Part shown: piece after piece, positions 50,310 to 59,757 of the stretch
How positions within the stretch are numbered: the first letter of the stretch is position 1
Layout: each line of letters opens with the position of its first letter
Assembly: GCF_004151235.1 (NCBI RefSeq)
Contig: NZ_JUIV01000004.1
Location: 62,001-126,000, forward strand
From: Flavobacterium anhuiense
Lineage (GTDB): Bacteria > Bacteroidota > Bacteroidia > Flavobacteriales > Flavobacteriaceae
Length of the DNA stretch: 64,000 bases
Reading direction: 5' to 3'
Made by a program: the position numbers and the translations under genes
Notes under the pieces: generated by a model
Seen by the model: the letters and a program-made list of their open reading frames with translations, nothing else
The model's database searches: none
Told to the model about the DNA's origin: nothing

Positions 50310-51770
50310 ATGCTAAAGCAATTTTTAAATTTAAAATTATCCCAAAAATTATCTCCACAGCAAATTCAGCTGATGAAGTTAATTCAATTGCCTACGCAAG
50401 CTTTTGAACAGCGTTTATTAGAAGAAATGAACGAAAATCCGGCTCTGGAAGCAGGTAAAGAAGACGAATACGAAGCTGATGAATACGCTAATGACGACTA
50501 CGATGATTATGATGATGCAGAATCAGACAGAATCGAAGCAGACGATATTAACATTGACGAATACTTAAGCGACGACGATACGCCTGATTACAAAACTCAG
50601 GTTAATAATTACAGTGATGACGAGGAACGCGAAACTCCTTTTGCGGCTCCGATAAGTTTTCATCAGGATTTAATCAATCAGCTGAATACTTTTATTTTGA
50701 ATGATGAAGAACGCGAAATCGCTGAATTCCTTGTTGGAAGTATTGATGATATGGGTTACATCCGCAGAAGTATTCCTGACATTGTAGACGATATGGCTTT
50801 TACTCAGGGAATTTATACTGATGAAGCAATGGTCGAAAAAATGTTGACCGTAATTCATGAGCTTGAACCTTCAGGAGTTGGCGCGCGTGATTTACAGGAA
50901 TGTTTATTGCTCCAATTGAAACATAAAACACCAACTGAATATGTTGATTTAGCGATTGACATCATCGAAAATCAGTTTGATGCTTTTACGAAAAAACATT
51001 ACGATAAACTGTTACAGAAGTATAGCGTTTCTAACGAACAGCTTAAAAAAGCAATTCACGAAATTGAAAGATTAAACCCTAAACCGGGCGGTTCTTTTGC
51101 TGGAAACAATAAAGTAACAGAAAACATTGTTCCCGACTTTGCCATTAGAATTGTGGACGGCGAATTGGAATTGACTTTAAACGGAAGAAATGCTCCTTCC
51201 CTGCACGTTTCTAAAGATTATCAGGAAATGATGCAGACTTATAAAGAATCTAAAGACAAATCGACTGCACAGAAAGATGCGGTTCAGTTTATCAAGCAAA
51301 AATTAGATTCTGCTAAATGGTTTATTGATGCCATTAGACAGCGTCAGGAAACTCTTTTTGTAACAATGAATGCAATCATGCATTATCAAGAAGAATATTT
51401 CTTAGATGGCGACGAAACCAAACTTAAACCAATGATCTTAAAAGATATTGCAGATATGGTTGGTTTGGACATTTCGACCATTTCGCGTGTGGCAAACAGC
51501 AAATATGTAGAAACGCCATACGGAACCAAACTGATTAAAGAATTCTTCTCTGAAGCGATGAAAAATGATCAGGGAGAAGATGTTTCGACTCTTGAAATCA
51601 AAAAAATTCTTCAAAATACGATTGAAGAAGAAGATAAGAGAAAACCGCTTCCAGATGATCAATTGGCTGAAATCTTAAAAGAAAAAGGATATCCAATTGC
51701 GAGAAGAACTATTGCAAAATACCGCGAACAGCTCGATATTCCGGTTGCGAGAATGAGAAAGAAGATTTAA
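50310..51770 (+). CDS. rpoN: RNA polymerase sigma-54 factor
   Basis: 486 residues. Region I is Gln/Leu-rich (LSQKLSPQQIQLMKLIQLPT, then LEEMNENPALE). Region II is a very acidic linker (about 50-95: DEYANDDYDDYDDAESDRIE). Region III carries the core-binding part (VGSIDDMGYIRRSIPDIVDD, LEPSGVGARDLQECLLLQLK) and the helix-turn-helix, and ends with the RpoN box ARRTIAKYREQLDIP. It recognises -24/-12 promoters and needs AAA+ activators. I saw no convincing -24/-12 site in the window. Confidence 0.96.
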   Translation: MLKQFLNLKLSQKLSPQQIQLMKLIQLPTQAFEQRLLEEMNENPALEAGKEDEYEADEYANDDYDDYDDAESDRIEADDINIDEYLSDDDTPDYKTQVNNYSDDEERETPFAAPISFHQDLINQLNTFILNDEEREIAEFLVGSIDDMGYIRRSIPDIVDDMAFTQGIYTDEAMVEKMLTVIHELEPSGVGARDLQECLLLQLKHKTPTEYVDLAIDIIENQFDAFTKKHYDKLLQKYSVSNEQLKKAIHEIERLNPKPGGSFAGNNKVTENIVPDFAIRIVDGELELTLNGRNAPSLHVSKDYQEMMQTYKESKDKSTAQKDAVQFIKQKLDSAKWFIDAIRQRQETLFVTMNAIMHYQEEYFLDGDETKLKPMILKDIADMVGLDISTISRVANSKYVETPYGTKLIKEFFSEAMKNDQGEDVSTLEIKKILQNTIEEEDKRKPLPDDQLAEILKEKGYPIARRTIAKYREQLDIPVARMRKKI

Positions 51771-51784
51771 TATTTACAAATAAA

Positions 51785-51822
51785 AAACCCGACAAATTTA
51801 AAATTCTGCCGGGTTTCTTTTT
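51785..51822. terminator. Terminator between rpoN and the following convergent gene
   Basis: AAACCCG (51785-51791) pairs with CGGGTTT (51810-51816), extended by CA/TG inside, with T-runs on the plus strand. Confidence 0.75.
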
Positions 51823-51832
51823 GCTTTTAATT

Positions 51833-52273
51833 TTATTTATATTGATCAGGTAAAATCTTCACATCAAATAAAAAATCTTTCTTTTTATCACTGTAACTAT
51901 AATTCAAAGTGTAATCATTTTCTCTGAAAACCTGAAGTCCCGTATTTGCTTTTGCAGTACTTAAAAGACTTTTTCTAATTTCTTCTTGAATTACATCTGC
52001 CTCAGCAGTTTCTTTACTTACGTTCAGCAATGTTAAATTGTATTGAACTGTTTTTTCTTCATGAAGACTTACGCTGTCTAAACGAATACCTTCCTGAATA
52101 TTTAACGGACAGCTTTTATTATATTTTGCAATTAATTCTACTACTTCAGTGTTAACCTCATTTTCATTTTTGGCGAGATAGAATTGAAAGTAAACCACAA
52201 AGGCAACTGCAATTCCCATTAATAGCAATAATAAAATAGTAGACTTTCTCATATTTTGAAATGTTTTTTTCAT
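51833..52273 (-). CDS. Hypothetical protein with one N-terminal membrane anchor
   Basis: 146 residues (ATG at 52273 or 52252). Membrane helix at about 10-33 (STILLLLLMGIAVAFVVYFQ). The periplasmic part has a mixed alpha/beta pattern with IAKYNKSCPLNIQEGIRLDS and VQYNLTLLNVSKETAEADVI. This resembles small flavobacterial envelope proteins of unknown function. It is followed leftward by the shared terminator and lies next to tdk. No function can be assigned. Confidence 0.7.
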   Translation of the reverse strand: MKKTFQNMRKSTILLLLLMGIAVAFVVYFQFYLAKNENEVNTEVVELIAKYNKSCPLNIQEGIRLDSVSLHEEKTVQYNLTLLNVSKETAEADVIQEEIRKSLLSTAKANTGLQVFRENDYTLNYSYSDKKKDFLFDVKILPDQYK

Positions 52274-52295
52274 GGCTTATAATAAGTAAAACAAT

Positions 52296-52886
52296 CTATT
52301 TTTCTTGATTCTTTTTCATAGCTTTAAAATACGCAGCACGGCTAAGTGGTTCGTACTCTTCTGTTTCTCCAAGCATAACCAATTTATCATTATCGGTTTT
52401 TCTAAAACTGTAATTTGCCAAATTTCCTGTTCTGGTACAAACGGCATGAACCTTTGTAACATATTCGGCAGTTGCCATAAGTCCTGGCATTGGCCCAAAC
52501 GGATTTCCTTTAAAATCCATATCTAATCCTGCAACAATTACGCGAATTCCTTGATTTGCTAAATCGTTGCAAACCGTAATAATTTCATCATCAAAAAACT
52601 GCGCTTCATCAATACCGATTACATCGCAGCCTTGAGCTAAAATCATAATATTGGCAGCGGCAGGAACGGGAGTTGAACGAATTTCGTTGGCATCATGAGA
52701 CACCACCATTTCGTCATGATAACGGGTATCAATAGCAGGTTTAAAGATTTCGACTCTTTGTTTGGCAAATTGGGCGCGTTTTAATCTTCGGATCAGCTCT
52801 TCGGTTTTACCCGAAAACATTGATCCACAAATAACTTCAATCCAACCAAATTGTTCTTTGTGATTTACTGTATTTTCGAGAAACAT
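52296..52886 (-). CDS. tdk: Thymidine kinase (type II) with degenerate zinc site
   Basis: 196 residues from the ATG at 52886; the 31-codon extension upstream lacks homology. P-loop [20 protein letters not shown], the Asp/Glu-bearing [20 protein letters not shown], and the lasso region ([20 protein letters not shown]). Of the four Cys that bind structural zinc in the family only the first remains: CTRTG replaces CxxC and the C-terminal pair is absent ([12 protein letters not shown]). It phosphorylates thymidine in the salvage pathway; loss of zinc ligands does not imply loss of activity. Confidence 0.93.
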   Translation of the reverse strand: MFLENTVNHKEQFGWIEVICGSMFSGKTEELIRRLKRAQFAKQRVEIFKPAIDTRYHDEMVVSHDANEIRSTPVPAAANIMILAQGCDVIGIDEAQFFDDEIITVCNDLANQGIRVIVAGLDMDFKGNPFGPMPGLMATAEYVTKVHAVCTRTGNLANYSFRKTDNDKLVMLGETEEYEPLSRAAYFKAMKKNQEK

Positions 52887-53122
52887 TTTGTATTTTTCTA
52901 CCTTTAAAAATGAATAGTTTTTATTACTTTGTACTGGCAATAAATTAATGTAAAAATGTACTGTTTTACATTTTTTCAAAAGTAGAAAATTTTTACCAAA
53001 CCTTAGATTCGCGAAAGCGTATTAACAGAAATAAAAAATTATCTTTTGAATTTCCTTGAGAATAGAGACATTCAGACATCAAATACACTAAAATACCTTA
53101 TTCACTATAATTTTCAACAGTT

Positions 53123-54145
53123 ATGAAAAAAAAATTGGAAGCTGATTTAATCAGCATTGCACATCGAATTTTGAAACTTAAAAACAAATCCGATATCAAT
53201 CAATTGTACCTTGAAACTCAGAAATTATATGAGAAATTAGCGGTATTAAAATTTGTAGAAGAGAATTTCGACGCTGCAAAACCAACAATAGGGCAAAACG
53301 ATATTGTAGCCGAATTGGAAACCATTTTTGAAAAAGAAGAAGAGGCAATTCCTGCTATAATTGAACTTGAAGCGCCAGCCGAAGAAAAAGTTATTGCGCT
53401 TGAAGAATCTTATGAACCTGAAATTTCAGAAGAAAAACCAGTAGAAATTGTTGAAGCTGCTGAACCAATCGTCGAAATTGAAGAACCAGCAATCGAAGAA
53501 ACTGTTGAACCAATCGCTGCGGAAATTGAAGAGCAAGTTATTGAAGAAATTATTGAGCCAGTTGCTGAAAAGGCTGAAGAAACAGAAAAAGCTATTGATG
53601 ATCTTTCGTTCACAACTATAAATGAATTGAAACCAATTCCAGATTTCAAACCAGCTTTTGAATTGGAAACGGAACCATTTATTGAAGAAGTTAAGGAAGA
53701 ACCAAAAAAGGAAGTTCCATCACAACCAACTATTCAATTTGAAGATTTCGGAATTAATTATGCCGACGCACAATTTGTAAAAGTAGATAGTTTTGAAGCT
53801 GTTCCTCCTGCGAAAACGCCTTCTATTAATGATTTTAAAGAAGAGAAAAAAGTTGAAACTGCAATTCTTGAAACTCCTGCACAGCCAAAATCAGTAAGTT
53901 TGAATGAGAAATTGGCAAGAGGTTTTCATATTGATTTGAATGACAGAATTGCATTTACTAAAAATCTTTTCGGAAACAGTACAGAAGATTACAGTCGTGT
54001 TTTAAACCAATTAATGACTTTTGATTCTTATAGCGAAGCGAAAGATTTTATCGAAAACATGGTAAAACCAGATTACAATAACTGGGAAGGAAAAGACGAT
54101 TACGCAGAACGTTTTATGGGAATTATTGAAAAGAAATTCTCGTAA
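53123..54145 (+). CDS. Conserved hypothetical protein with Glu/Pro-rich linker
   Basis: 340 residues. A short helical N-terminal part (LEADLISIAHRILKLKNKSD, then LYLETQKLYEKLAVLKFVEE) is followed by a long acidic low-complexity linker (about 60-195) of EPIVEIEEPAIEETVEP-type repeats. A conserved C-terminal module (about 268-340: LNEKLARGFHIDLNDRIAFT, KNLFGNSTEDYSRVLNQLMT, KDFIENMVKPDYNNWEGKDD) closes the protein. No signal peptide. Both terminal modules look like protein-interaction domains joined by a flexible tether. Conserved in flavobacteria as far as I recall; function unknown. Confidence 0.75.
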   Translation: MKKKLEADLISIAHRILKLKNKSDINQLYLETQKLYEKLAVLKFVEENFDAAKPTIGQNDIVAELETIFEKEEEAIPAIIELEAPAEEKVIALEESYEPEISEEKPVEIVEAAEPIVEIEEPAIEETVEPIAAEIEEQVIEEIIEPVAEKAEETEKAIDDLSFTTINELKPIPDFKPAFELETEPFIEEVKEEPKKEVPSQPTIQFEDFGINYADAQFVKVDSFEAVPPAKTPSINDFKEEKKVETAILETPAQPKSVSLNEKLARGFHIDLNDRIAFTKNLFGNSTEDYSRVLNQLMTFDSYSEAKDFIENMVKPDYNNWEGKDDYAERFMGIIEKKFS

Positions 54146-54190
54146 AGACATTTTCACATCTCACATTTTACATTTTACGAATAAACAACT

Positions 54191-54910
54191 ATGTCAAAAT
54201 TATATATCGTTCCAACGCCAATTGGCAATCTTGAAGACATGACTTTTAGAGCCATTCGGGTTTTGAAAGAAGTCGATTTGATTTTGGCTGAAGATACCCG
54301 CACAAGCGGAAAATTATTGAAGCATTTTGAAATTGGCACGCACATGCACAGCCATCATATGCACAATGAACATAAAACGACCGAAAATTTAATTGCACGT
54401 TTAAAAGCTGGCGAAACTATCGCTTTAATTTCAGACGCAGGAACTCCGGCCATTTCAGATCCAGGATTTTTATTGACAAGAGCCTGTGTCGAAAATAAAA
54501 TTGAAGTCGAATGTCTTCCGGGCGCAACGGCTTTTGTTCCTGCATTGGTAAACAGCGGACTGCCAAATGACAAATTTGTTTTTGAAGGTTTTCTGCCTGA
54601 TAAAAAAGGACGTCAGACTCGTTTTTTGGCTTTAGCCGAAGAAACCAGAACGATGATTTTATACGTTTCTCCGCATAAACTCGTTAAGACTTTAGCTGAA
54701 TTTGTACAATATTTTGGAGAAGACAGACAAGTTTGCGTTTCAAGAGAATTATCAAAATTACATGAAGAAAATGTACGCGGAACGGCAAAAGAAGTTCTAG
54801 CACATTTCGAAAAAACAGCACCACGAGGAGAAATCGTAGTTGTGGTTGCCGGAAAAACTATAACAAAAGAACCAAAGAAAAGTAAGTTTTCTAAGGATGA
54901 TGAAGAATAA
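54191..54910 (+). CDS. rsmI: 16S rRNA 2'-O-methyltransferase (C1402)
   Basis: 239 residues. Tetrapyrrole-methylase-type SAM fold: LYIVPTPIGNLEDMTFRAIR at the start, LILAEDTRTSGKLLKHFEIG, ISDAGTPAISDPGFLLTRAC, CLPGATAFVPALVNSGLPND, FEGFLPDKKGRQTR and SRELSKLHEENVRGTAKEVL. Methylates the ribose of C1402 in 16S rRNA. The length is slightly below the E. coli enzyme, as usual for the phylum. It is 45 bp after the acidic-linker gene. Confidence 0.95.
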   Translation: MSKLYIVPTPIGNLEDMTFRAIRVLKEVDLILAEDTRTSGKLLKHFEIGTHMHSHHMHNEHKTTENLIARLKAGETIALISDAGTPAISDPGFLLTRACVENKIEVECLPGATAFVPALVNSGLPNDKFVFEGFLPDKKGRQTRFLALAEETRTMILYVSPHKLVKTLAEFVQYFGEDRQVCVSRELSKLHEENVRGTAKEVLAHFEKTAPRGEIVVVVAGKTITKEPKKSKFSKDDEE

Positions 54911-54924
54911 ATAATTATTTCAGC

Positions 54925-55055
54925 CACAGATTTAGTATTATAGTAACCACAAATTACACAAATTAGCACAAATTTAATTAGCGGAAATTTGTGTAATGTG
55001 TGGTTAAAAAAGTGCTTCGAAAAAAATCATTTTAATCAATATAATCTGTGGCAAA
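54925..55055. repeat. ACCACAAATTACACAAATT hairpin, copy 1
   Basis: ACCACAAATTACACAAATT (54946-54964) faces AATTTGTGTAATGTGTGGT (54986-55004) with one mismatch. The loop contains AATTTAATTAGCGG. The outer flanks carry CAGCCACAGATTTAG and ATCTGTGGCAAAAAA. A second copy with the same loop core lies at 55544-55602. Confidence 0.8.
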
Positions 55056-55081
55056 AAAATCAAACAGACAAAAAACAAATC

Positions 55082-55426
55082 ATGAGCATTCAAGCCTTTT
55101 TAGAAAAAGTAAAACAAACTCCAACACAAATCACATTTCCTGAAACTATCGCAGTAATCGAAGAAAATTACAACTTTACTCCAACTGCTTTTCAAAATGG
55201 AACACAACATAATGCAGCGGGCGAAAATTCAGGTTCTTGCAAATTGTTTTCTTTCGCAAAACTGCAAAACTTAAGTAAAGAAGAAACTTTGGCTTGCTTC
55301 GGAGCTTTTTATTTCGAAGAAGTTTTAGGAGATCCAAACGGAACGAACCACCAGAACATTAGAAATTTCATCAACTTAGGTTGGGATGGAATTCAGTTTG
55401 AAGGAAATGCTTTAGAAGCGAAATAA
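55082..55426 (+). CDS. HopJ type III effector family protein
   Basis: 114 residues from the ATG at 55082; an upstream TTG lies in the repeat. The whole sequence matches the HopJ pattern: SIQAFLEKVKQTPTQITFPE, TIAVIEENYNFTPTAFQNGT, NAAGENSGSCKLFSFAKLQN, CFGAFYFEEVLGDPNGTNHQ, NIRNFINLGWDGIQFEGNAL. Despite its name the family is widespread in free-living bacteria without type III secretion. It is probably a cytosolic housekeeping protein of unknown role. Monocistronic. Confidence 0.88.
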   Translation: MSIQAFLEKVKQTPTQITFPETIAVIEENYNFTPTAFQNGTQHNAAGENSGSCKLFSFAKLQNLSKEETLACFGAFYFEEVLGDPNGTNHQNIRNFINLGWDGIQFEGNALEAK

Positions 55427-55717
55427 TATTTTAGAATTTAGATTGCAGATTTTAGATTTTTCAAAAATCACCAATCTAACATTCTCAAAACTTTGTCAAA
55501 TTTGCCGAAATAACCCGCCACAGATGAAGCAATAAAAAAGTAAACTACAAATTACACAAATTCCCACAAATTGAATTAGCGGAAATTTGTGTAATTTGTG
55601 GTTAAAAATCCTTTCAAATCTTTTATCCTGATGCTATCGGGAGTGGCAAAAAAATTACCAATCAGATTAAACGATTTCAAAAATCTGAAGTCTAAAATCT
55701 AAAATCTAAATCAACCC
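55427..55717. repeat. Composite repeat region before recJ
   Basis: In order: TTTAGATTGCAGATTTTAGA (55438-55457); ACTACAAATTACACAAATT (55544-55562) with AATTTGTGTAATTTGTGGT (55584-55602), the second copy of the hairpin at 54946; CCTGATGCTATCGGGA (55627-55642); AGTCTAAAATCTAAAATCTA just before recJ. The same unit families recur in the ftsX operon and before leuS. No ORF is seen. Confidence 0.75.
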
Positions 55718-57421
55718 ATGCGTTGGACATTAAAACCAAAACCTTCTGAAGAAAAAATTAAACATTTAGCGCAAGCATTAAATGTAGAAGATTTTGTAGC
55801 ATCACTGTTAATTCAGCGTGGAATTGAGACTTTTGAAGATGCGAAAAACTTCTTTCGTCCATCATTAGAACATCTTCACGATCCGTATTTGATGAAAGAT
55901 ATGGATAAAGCCGTTGCTAGAATCGAACAAGCCATTCAAAACGAAGAAAACATTCTAGTTTTTGGTGATTATGATGTAGACGGAACAACAGCTGTTTCTT
56001 TGGTTTCCTCCTATTTAAAATCACATTATCCAAATATTGCTACTTACATTCCAGATCGTTACGACGAAGGTTACGGAATTTCATATAAAGGAATTGATTA
56101 TGCAGACGATAACGGAATTTCCCTAATTATCGCTCTTGACTGTGGTATCAAATCAATTGATCATATCGCTTACGCGAAAGCTAAAAATATTGACTTTATT
56201 GTCTGTGATCACCACAGACCTGGAGAATTTCTTCCGAACGCTATTGCAGTTTTAGATCCAAAAAGAGAAGACTGTCAATATCCATACGATGAATTATGCG
56301 GTTGCGGAGTTGGTTTTAAATTAATTCAAGCTTTAGGACAAAATCGAAATGAAACGATTGAAGATTTAGTTCCGTATCTTGATTTGGTTGCTACAGCTAT
56401 TGCAGCAGATATTGTTCCGATAACTGGAGAAAATCGTGTATTGGCTTACTTCGGTTTGAAAGTCATTAATAGCGAGCCGAGACCCGGAATTAAAGCTTTA
56501 ACACATCAAGTCAAAAAGAAAGTTCTCGATATTACCGATGTTGTTTTTATTATTTCACCAAGAATTAATGCTGCTGGAAGAATAAAACACGGAAATCACG
56601 CCGTTGAATTGTTAACTGAATTCAACTTTGAGCAAGCACAGCAATTTGCTTCAGAAATAGAACAATACAATGCAGACCGAAAAGATTTAGATAAAAAGAT
56701 CACTAAAGAAGCATTTCAGCAGATTTTACAAAACAACGAGGAAGAACGTTTTTCGACTGTTGTTTTTCAAGAAGACTGGCACAAAGGCGTTATCGGAATT
56801 GTCGCTTCAAGATTAATCGAAACGTATTACCGTCCAACTTTAGTTTTTACTAAAAGTGGAGATAAATACGCCGCTTCTGCCCGATCTGTAAAAGGTTTTG
56901 ATGTTTACAATGCACTAGATGCGTGTTCAGAACATTTGGAGCAATTTGGAGGACACATGTACGCGGCAGGAATGACTTTGAAAGCCGAGAATTATCAGCT
57001 TTTTAAAGAAGCTTTTGAGAAATGCGTCCAAGAAACCATTCAGCCCGAAATGCGAACTCCAGAAATCGAAATTGATGCTGAAATTGATTTTTCAGACATC
57101 ACTCCAAAACTAATCCGCATTTTAAAACAATTTGAACCGTTTGGTCCGCAGAATATGACGCCAGTTTTTATGACACGAAACCTTATAGATACAGGTTACG
57201 CCAAAACTTTAGGCGCAGAAGAAGAGCATTTAAGACTTTTCGTAAAACAAAATAATTCTGATGGAATCGCCGCAATTGGCTTTGGACTCGGAAAAAAATT
57301 AGACATAGCAAAAAATCAAAATCCGTTTCAGCTGGCGTATACAATTGCCGAAAATGAATGGAACGGCAACATTTCAACTCAGCTTATGCTGAAAGACATT
57401 AGAACAGATGGAAGAGATTAA
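55718..57421 (+). CDS. recJ: Single-stranded-DNA-specific exonuclease RecJ
   Basis: 567 residues. DHH-family motifs: VFGDYDVDGTTAVSLVSSYL (motif I), ALDCGIKS, VCDHHRPGEFLPNAIAVLDP (DHH), CGCGVGFKLIQAL. The DHHA1 domain has FQEDWHKGVIGIVASRLIET, SARSVKGFDVYNALDACSEH and EQFGGHMYAAGMTL. An OB-type end follows. It degrades single-stranded DNA 5' to 3' in recombination and mismatch repair. The last 14 bp overlap the MFS gene. Confidence 0.96.
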   Translation: MRWTLKPKPSEEKIKHLAQALNVEDFVASLLIQRGIETFEDAKNFFRPSLEHLHDPYLMKDMDKAVARIEQAIQNEENILVFGDYDVDGTTAVSLVSSYLKSHYPNIATYIPDRYDEGYGISYKGIDYADDNGISLIIALDCGIKSIDHIAYAKAKNIDFIVCDHHRPGEFLPNAIAVLDPKREDCQYPYDELCGCGVGFKLIQALGQNRNETIEDLVPYLDLVATAIAADIVPITGENRVLAYFGLKVINSEPRPGIKALTHQVKKKVLDITDVVFIISPRINAAGRIKHGNHAVELLTEFNFEQAQQFASEIEQYNADRKDLDKKITKEAFQQILQNNEEERFSTVVFQEDWHKGVIGIVASRLIETYYRPTLVFTKSGDKYAASARSVKGFDVYNALDACSEHLEQFGGHMYAAGMTLKAENYQLFKEAFEKCVQETIQPEMRTPEIEIDAEIDFSDITPKLIRILKQFEPFGPQNMTPVFMTRNLIDTGYAKTLGAEEEHLRLFVKQNNSDGIAAIGFGLGKKLDIAKNQNPFQLAYTIAENEWNGNISTQLMLKDIRTDGRD

Positions 57422-58691
57422 ATCCAACAAACCTGATCCTTATCAGGCACTTCGTTACAGAGAATTCAACGTGTTTTTATTATTGCGTTTTGCCATGGTT
57501 TTTGCCTGGTCAATGCAATTTATTGTCATCGAATGGGAAGTTTATAGCTTAACCAAAAATCCGCTTTCTCTAGGAATTATTGGTCTAATGGAAGTAATTC
57601 CTGCGGTCGGAATGGCTTTATTTGCTGGACATATCGTCGATCAAAAAGAGAAAAAAGGATTATTGGTAAAATGCATTTTAGGCTTTTCTGTGATCAGTTT
57701 TGGATTATTTTTATTGACTTGGCCAAAAGTAGTTGGAGGCTGGTCTTCAAATGTTATACTTTATTCTATCTACGCTTTAGTATTTTTTGGCGGATTAGTT
57801 CGTGCTTTTCTTGGGCCAACAATTTTTGCTCTTCTATCGCTTATTATTCCTAAAAAAGCATATCCAAATGCCGCTACTTGGAGCAGCACCGTTTGGCAAA
57901 TTGGAGCAGTTATGGGACCAGCATTAGCAGGATTTTCAATTAACTGGATTGGCGTTCATTGGTCAATGTGTCTAGTTTTCGGATTTTCAATTCTTTCTTT
58001 AATTGCTTTGTCACAAATCAGTGCAAAACCAATTATAAATCCAAAGATTGGAGAATCAATTAAAGACAGTTTAACTGAAGGTTTAACTTTTGTCTTCAAA
58101 AATAAAATTGTTTTAGGCGCATTATCTCTTGATATGATTGCAGTTCTTTTTGGAGGCGCGGTAGCATTACTGCCAGTTTTTGCACAAGATATTTTAAAAG
58201 TGGGTTCTGAAGGATTTGGAATCTTAAGAGCTGCGCCTGCTGTTGGAGCTTTTATAACCATGATCGTTTCGGCCTATATTCCTTTATATAAAAATGCAGG
58301 AAAAAAACTTTTGGCAGCCATTTTTGTTTTTGGATTATCTATCATCTTATTTGGTTTCTCAACTTCATTCTGGCTTTCTGTTTTTGCGTTATTCTTAAGC
58401 GGATTGGCTGACGGAATTTCAGTAGTGATTCGCCAAACCATTTTACAGCTTAAAACTCCTGATCACATGCGTGGCCGTGTGGGTGCAGTAAATTCAATTT
58501 TTGTTGGATCATCTAACGAATTAGGTGCTTTCGAAAGTGGTGCAACCGCAAAACTAATGGGAACTGTTACTTCTGTAATTTTTGGAGGAAGCGTTACACT
58601 TTTGACCGTTTTAGGTTTTGGATTTGCATCTCCTACTTTTAGAAATTTAGATCTTCAAAAAGATATGGACGATCATCATAAATTGGAATAG
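57408..58691 (+). CDS. Major facilitator superfamily transporter
   Basis: 427 residues, twelve membrane helices. Motif-A-like GHIVDQKEKKGLLVKCILGF after helix 2, LFGGAVALLPVFAQDILKVG in the seventh helix and LKTPDHMRGRVGAVNSIFVG near the tenth, as in the MFS_3/EntS-type exporters. It starts inside the recJ end (14-bp overlap) and ends directly before the hydrolase gene, so the three are one operon. Likely an efflux pump; the substrate is unknown. Confidence 0.88.
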   Translation: MEEIKSNKPDPYQALRYREFNVFLLLRFAMVFAWSMQFIVIEWEVYSLTKNPLSLGIIGLMEVIPAVGMALFAGHIVDQKEKKGLLVKCILGFSVISFGLFLLTWPKVVGGWSSNVILYSIYALVFFGGLVRAFLGPTIFALLSLIIPKKAYPNAATWSSTVWQIGAVMGPALAGFSINWIGVHWSMCLVFGFSILSLIALSQISAKPIINPKIGESIKDSLTEGLTFVFKNKIVLGALSLDMIAVLFGGAVALLPVFAQDILKVGSEGFGILRAAPAVGAFITMIVSAYIPLYKNAGKKLLAAIFVFGLSIILFGFSTSFWLSVFALFLSGLADGISVVIRQTILQLKTPDHMRGRVGAVNSIFVGSSNELGAFESGATAKLMGTVTSVIFGGSVTLLTVLGFGFASPTFRNLDLQKDMDDHHKLE

Positions 58692-59606
58692 ATGAAATCA
58701 TTATTCGTAGCTTTTATTTTATCGATATCCTTTTTTGCAAATGGACAAAACCTTTATATTAAAACTTATGGAAACGAAAAGAATAAAGCCATAATTTTTA
58801 TTCACGGTGGCCCAAGTGGCAACGCAACTTTATTTGAAGGAACAACAGCTCAAAATCTAGCTGATTTAGGTTTTTATGTTATTGCTTATGATCGTCGTGG
58901 CGAAGGAAGATCTGCAGATCCTAATGCAATGTTTACTTTTGAAGAAGCTTTTCAGGATATAAATTCGATTTATAAAAAATATCATTTAAAGAAAGCAATT
59001 ATATTGGGGCATAGCTTTGGCGGTTTGGTTGCGACACTTTATACTAATAAATATCCGAAGAATGTGAGCGCTTTGGTTTTGGCTGGCGCATTGTATTCTC
59101 AACAGGAAACTTATGATCATATTTTAGATACTTTAAAAAAGAAATACAACAACAATTCTGAACAATTAAAAAGAATCAATATTGTAGAAAATCTGGATAA
59201 AAATTCAGCTGATTATCGAAAAAAGTGCTTTGAACTGGCTGGAGAAAACAATTTCTTCAAGATGCCAAATCCAACTGCGGAGTCTAAAAAATTATATGCC
59301 GATTACGAAGCTGGAGAATTTTATAAAACCAATATCAGAAACAAAAATGCTCCTTTGCTTTTCTATCAAAACGAAAAACAGAATAATATTGATACACGTA
59401 CAATCTTAAAGAAAATTAAAACCGCTGACGTTCCTATCTATGGAATTTACGGAAAACAAGATGGTATTTTTTCATCGGCACAAATTAAATCTCTCAAGGC
59501 AATAACTGGCGAAAAACATTTTGCTTTTCTAGACAATTGCTCGCATTATTTATTTGTTGACCAACAGACTGCTTTTTTTTCCAAGTTAAAATATTGGTTG
59601 AAATAA
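58692..59606 (+). CDS. Exported alpha/beta hydrolase, proline-iminopeptidase-like
   Basis: 304 residues. Signal peptide ending SFFANGQ (about 1-19). Oxyanion motif FIHGGPSGNATLFEG (HGGP), the acid-strand YVIAYDRRGEGRSADPNAMF (DxRGxGxS), nucleophile elbow AIILGHSFGGLVATLYTNKY (GHSFG) and C-terminal His in DNCSHYLFVD. The HGGP/DxRGxGxS pair is typical of prolyl iminopeptidases, but the substrate may differ. It starts 1 bp after the MFS stop. A strong terminator follows. Confidence 0.88.
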   Translation: MKSLFVAFILSISFFANGQNLYIKTYGNEKNKAIIFIHGGPSGNATLFEGTTAQNLADLGFYVIAYDRRGEGRSADPNAMFTFEEAFQDINSIYKKYHLKKAIILGHSFGGLVATLYTNKYPKNVSALVLAGALYSQQETYDHILDTLKKKYNNNSEQLKRINIVENLDKNSADYRKKCFELAGENNFFKMPNPTAESKKLYADYEAGEFYKTNIRNKNAPLLFYQNEKQNNIDTRTILKKIKTADVPIYGIYGKQDGIFSSAQIKSLKAITGEKHFAFLDNCSHYLFVDQQTAFFSKLKYWLK

Positions 59607-59651
59607 CAATTGAGTCTCATAAAAAAGCGAACTACAAAACCTCACATAAAT

Positions 59652-59694
59652 AGCTAAAAATCAAAACACTAATAATGATTTTTAGCTTTTTTTT
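59652..59694 (+). terminator. Terminator of the recJ-MFS-hydrolase operon
   Basis: AGCTAAAAATCA (59652-59663) pairs with TGATTTTTAGCT (59676-59687), followed by T residues. Confidence 0.9.
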
Positions 59695-59731
59695 ATGCTT
59701 TTCTTAATCAAGTATTAGTATAAAGAGTTCG

Positions 59732-59739
59732 TATCTTTG
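59732..59739 (+). promoter_or_regulatory. -7 element of the first 118-residue paralogue
   Basis: TATCTTTG, 18 nt before the ATG at 59758; no TTG at the usual distance. Confidence 0.55.
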
Positions 59740-59757
59740 TGGCCTAAAAAAATTGCC

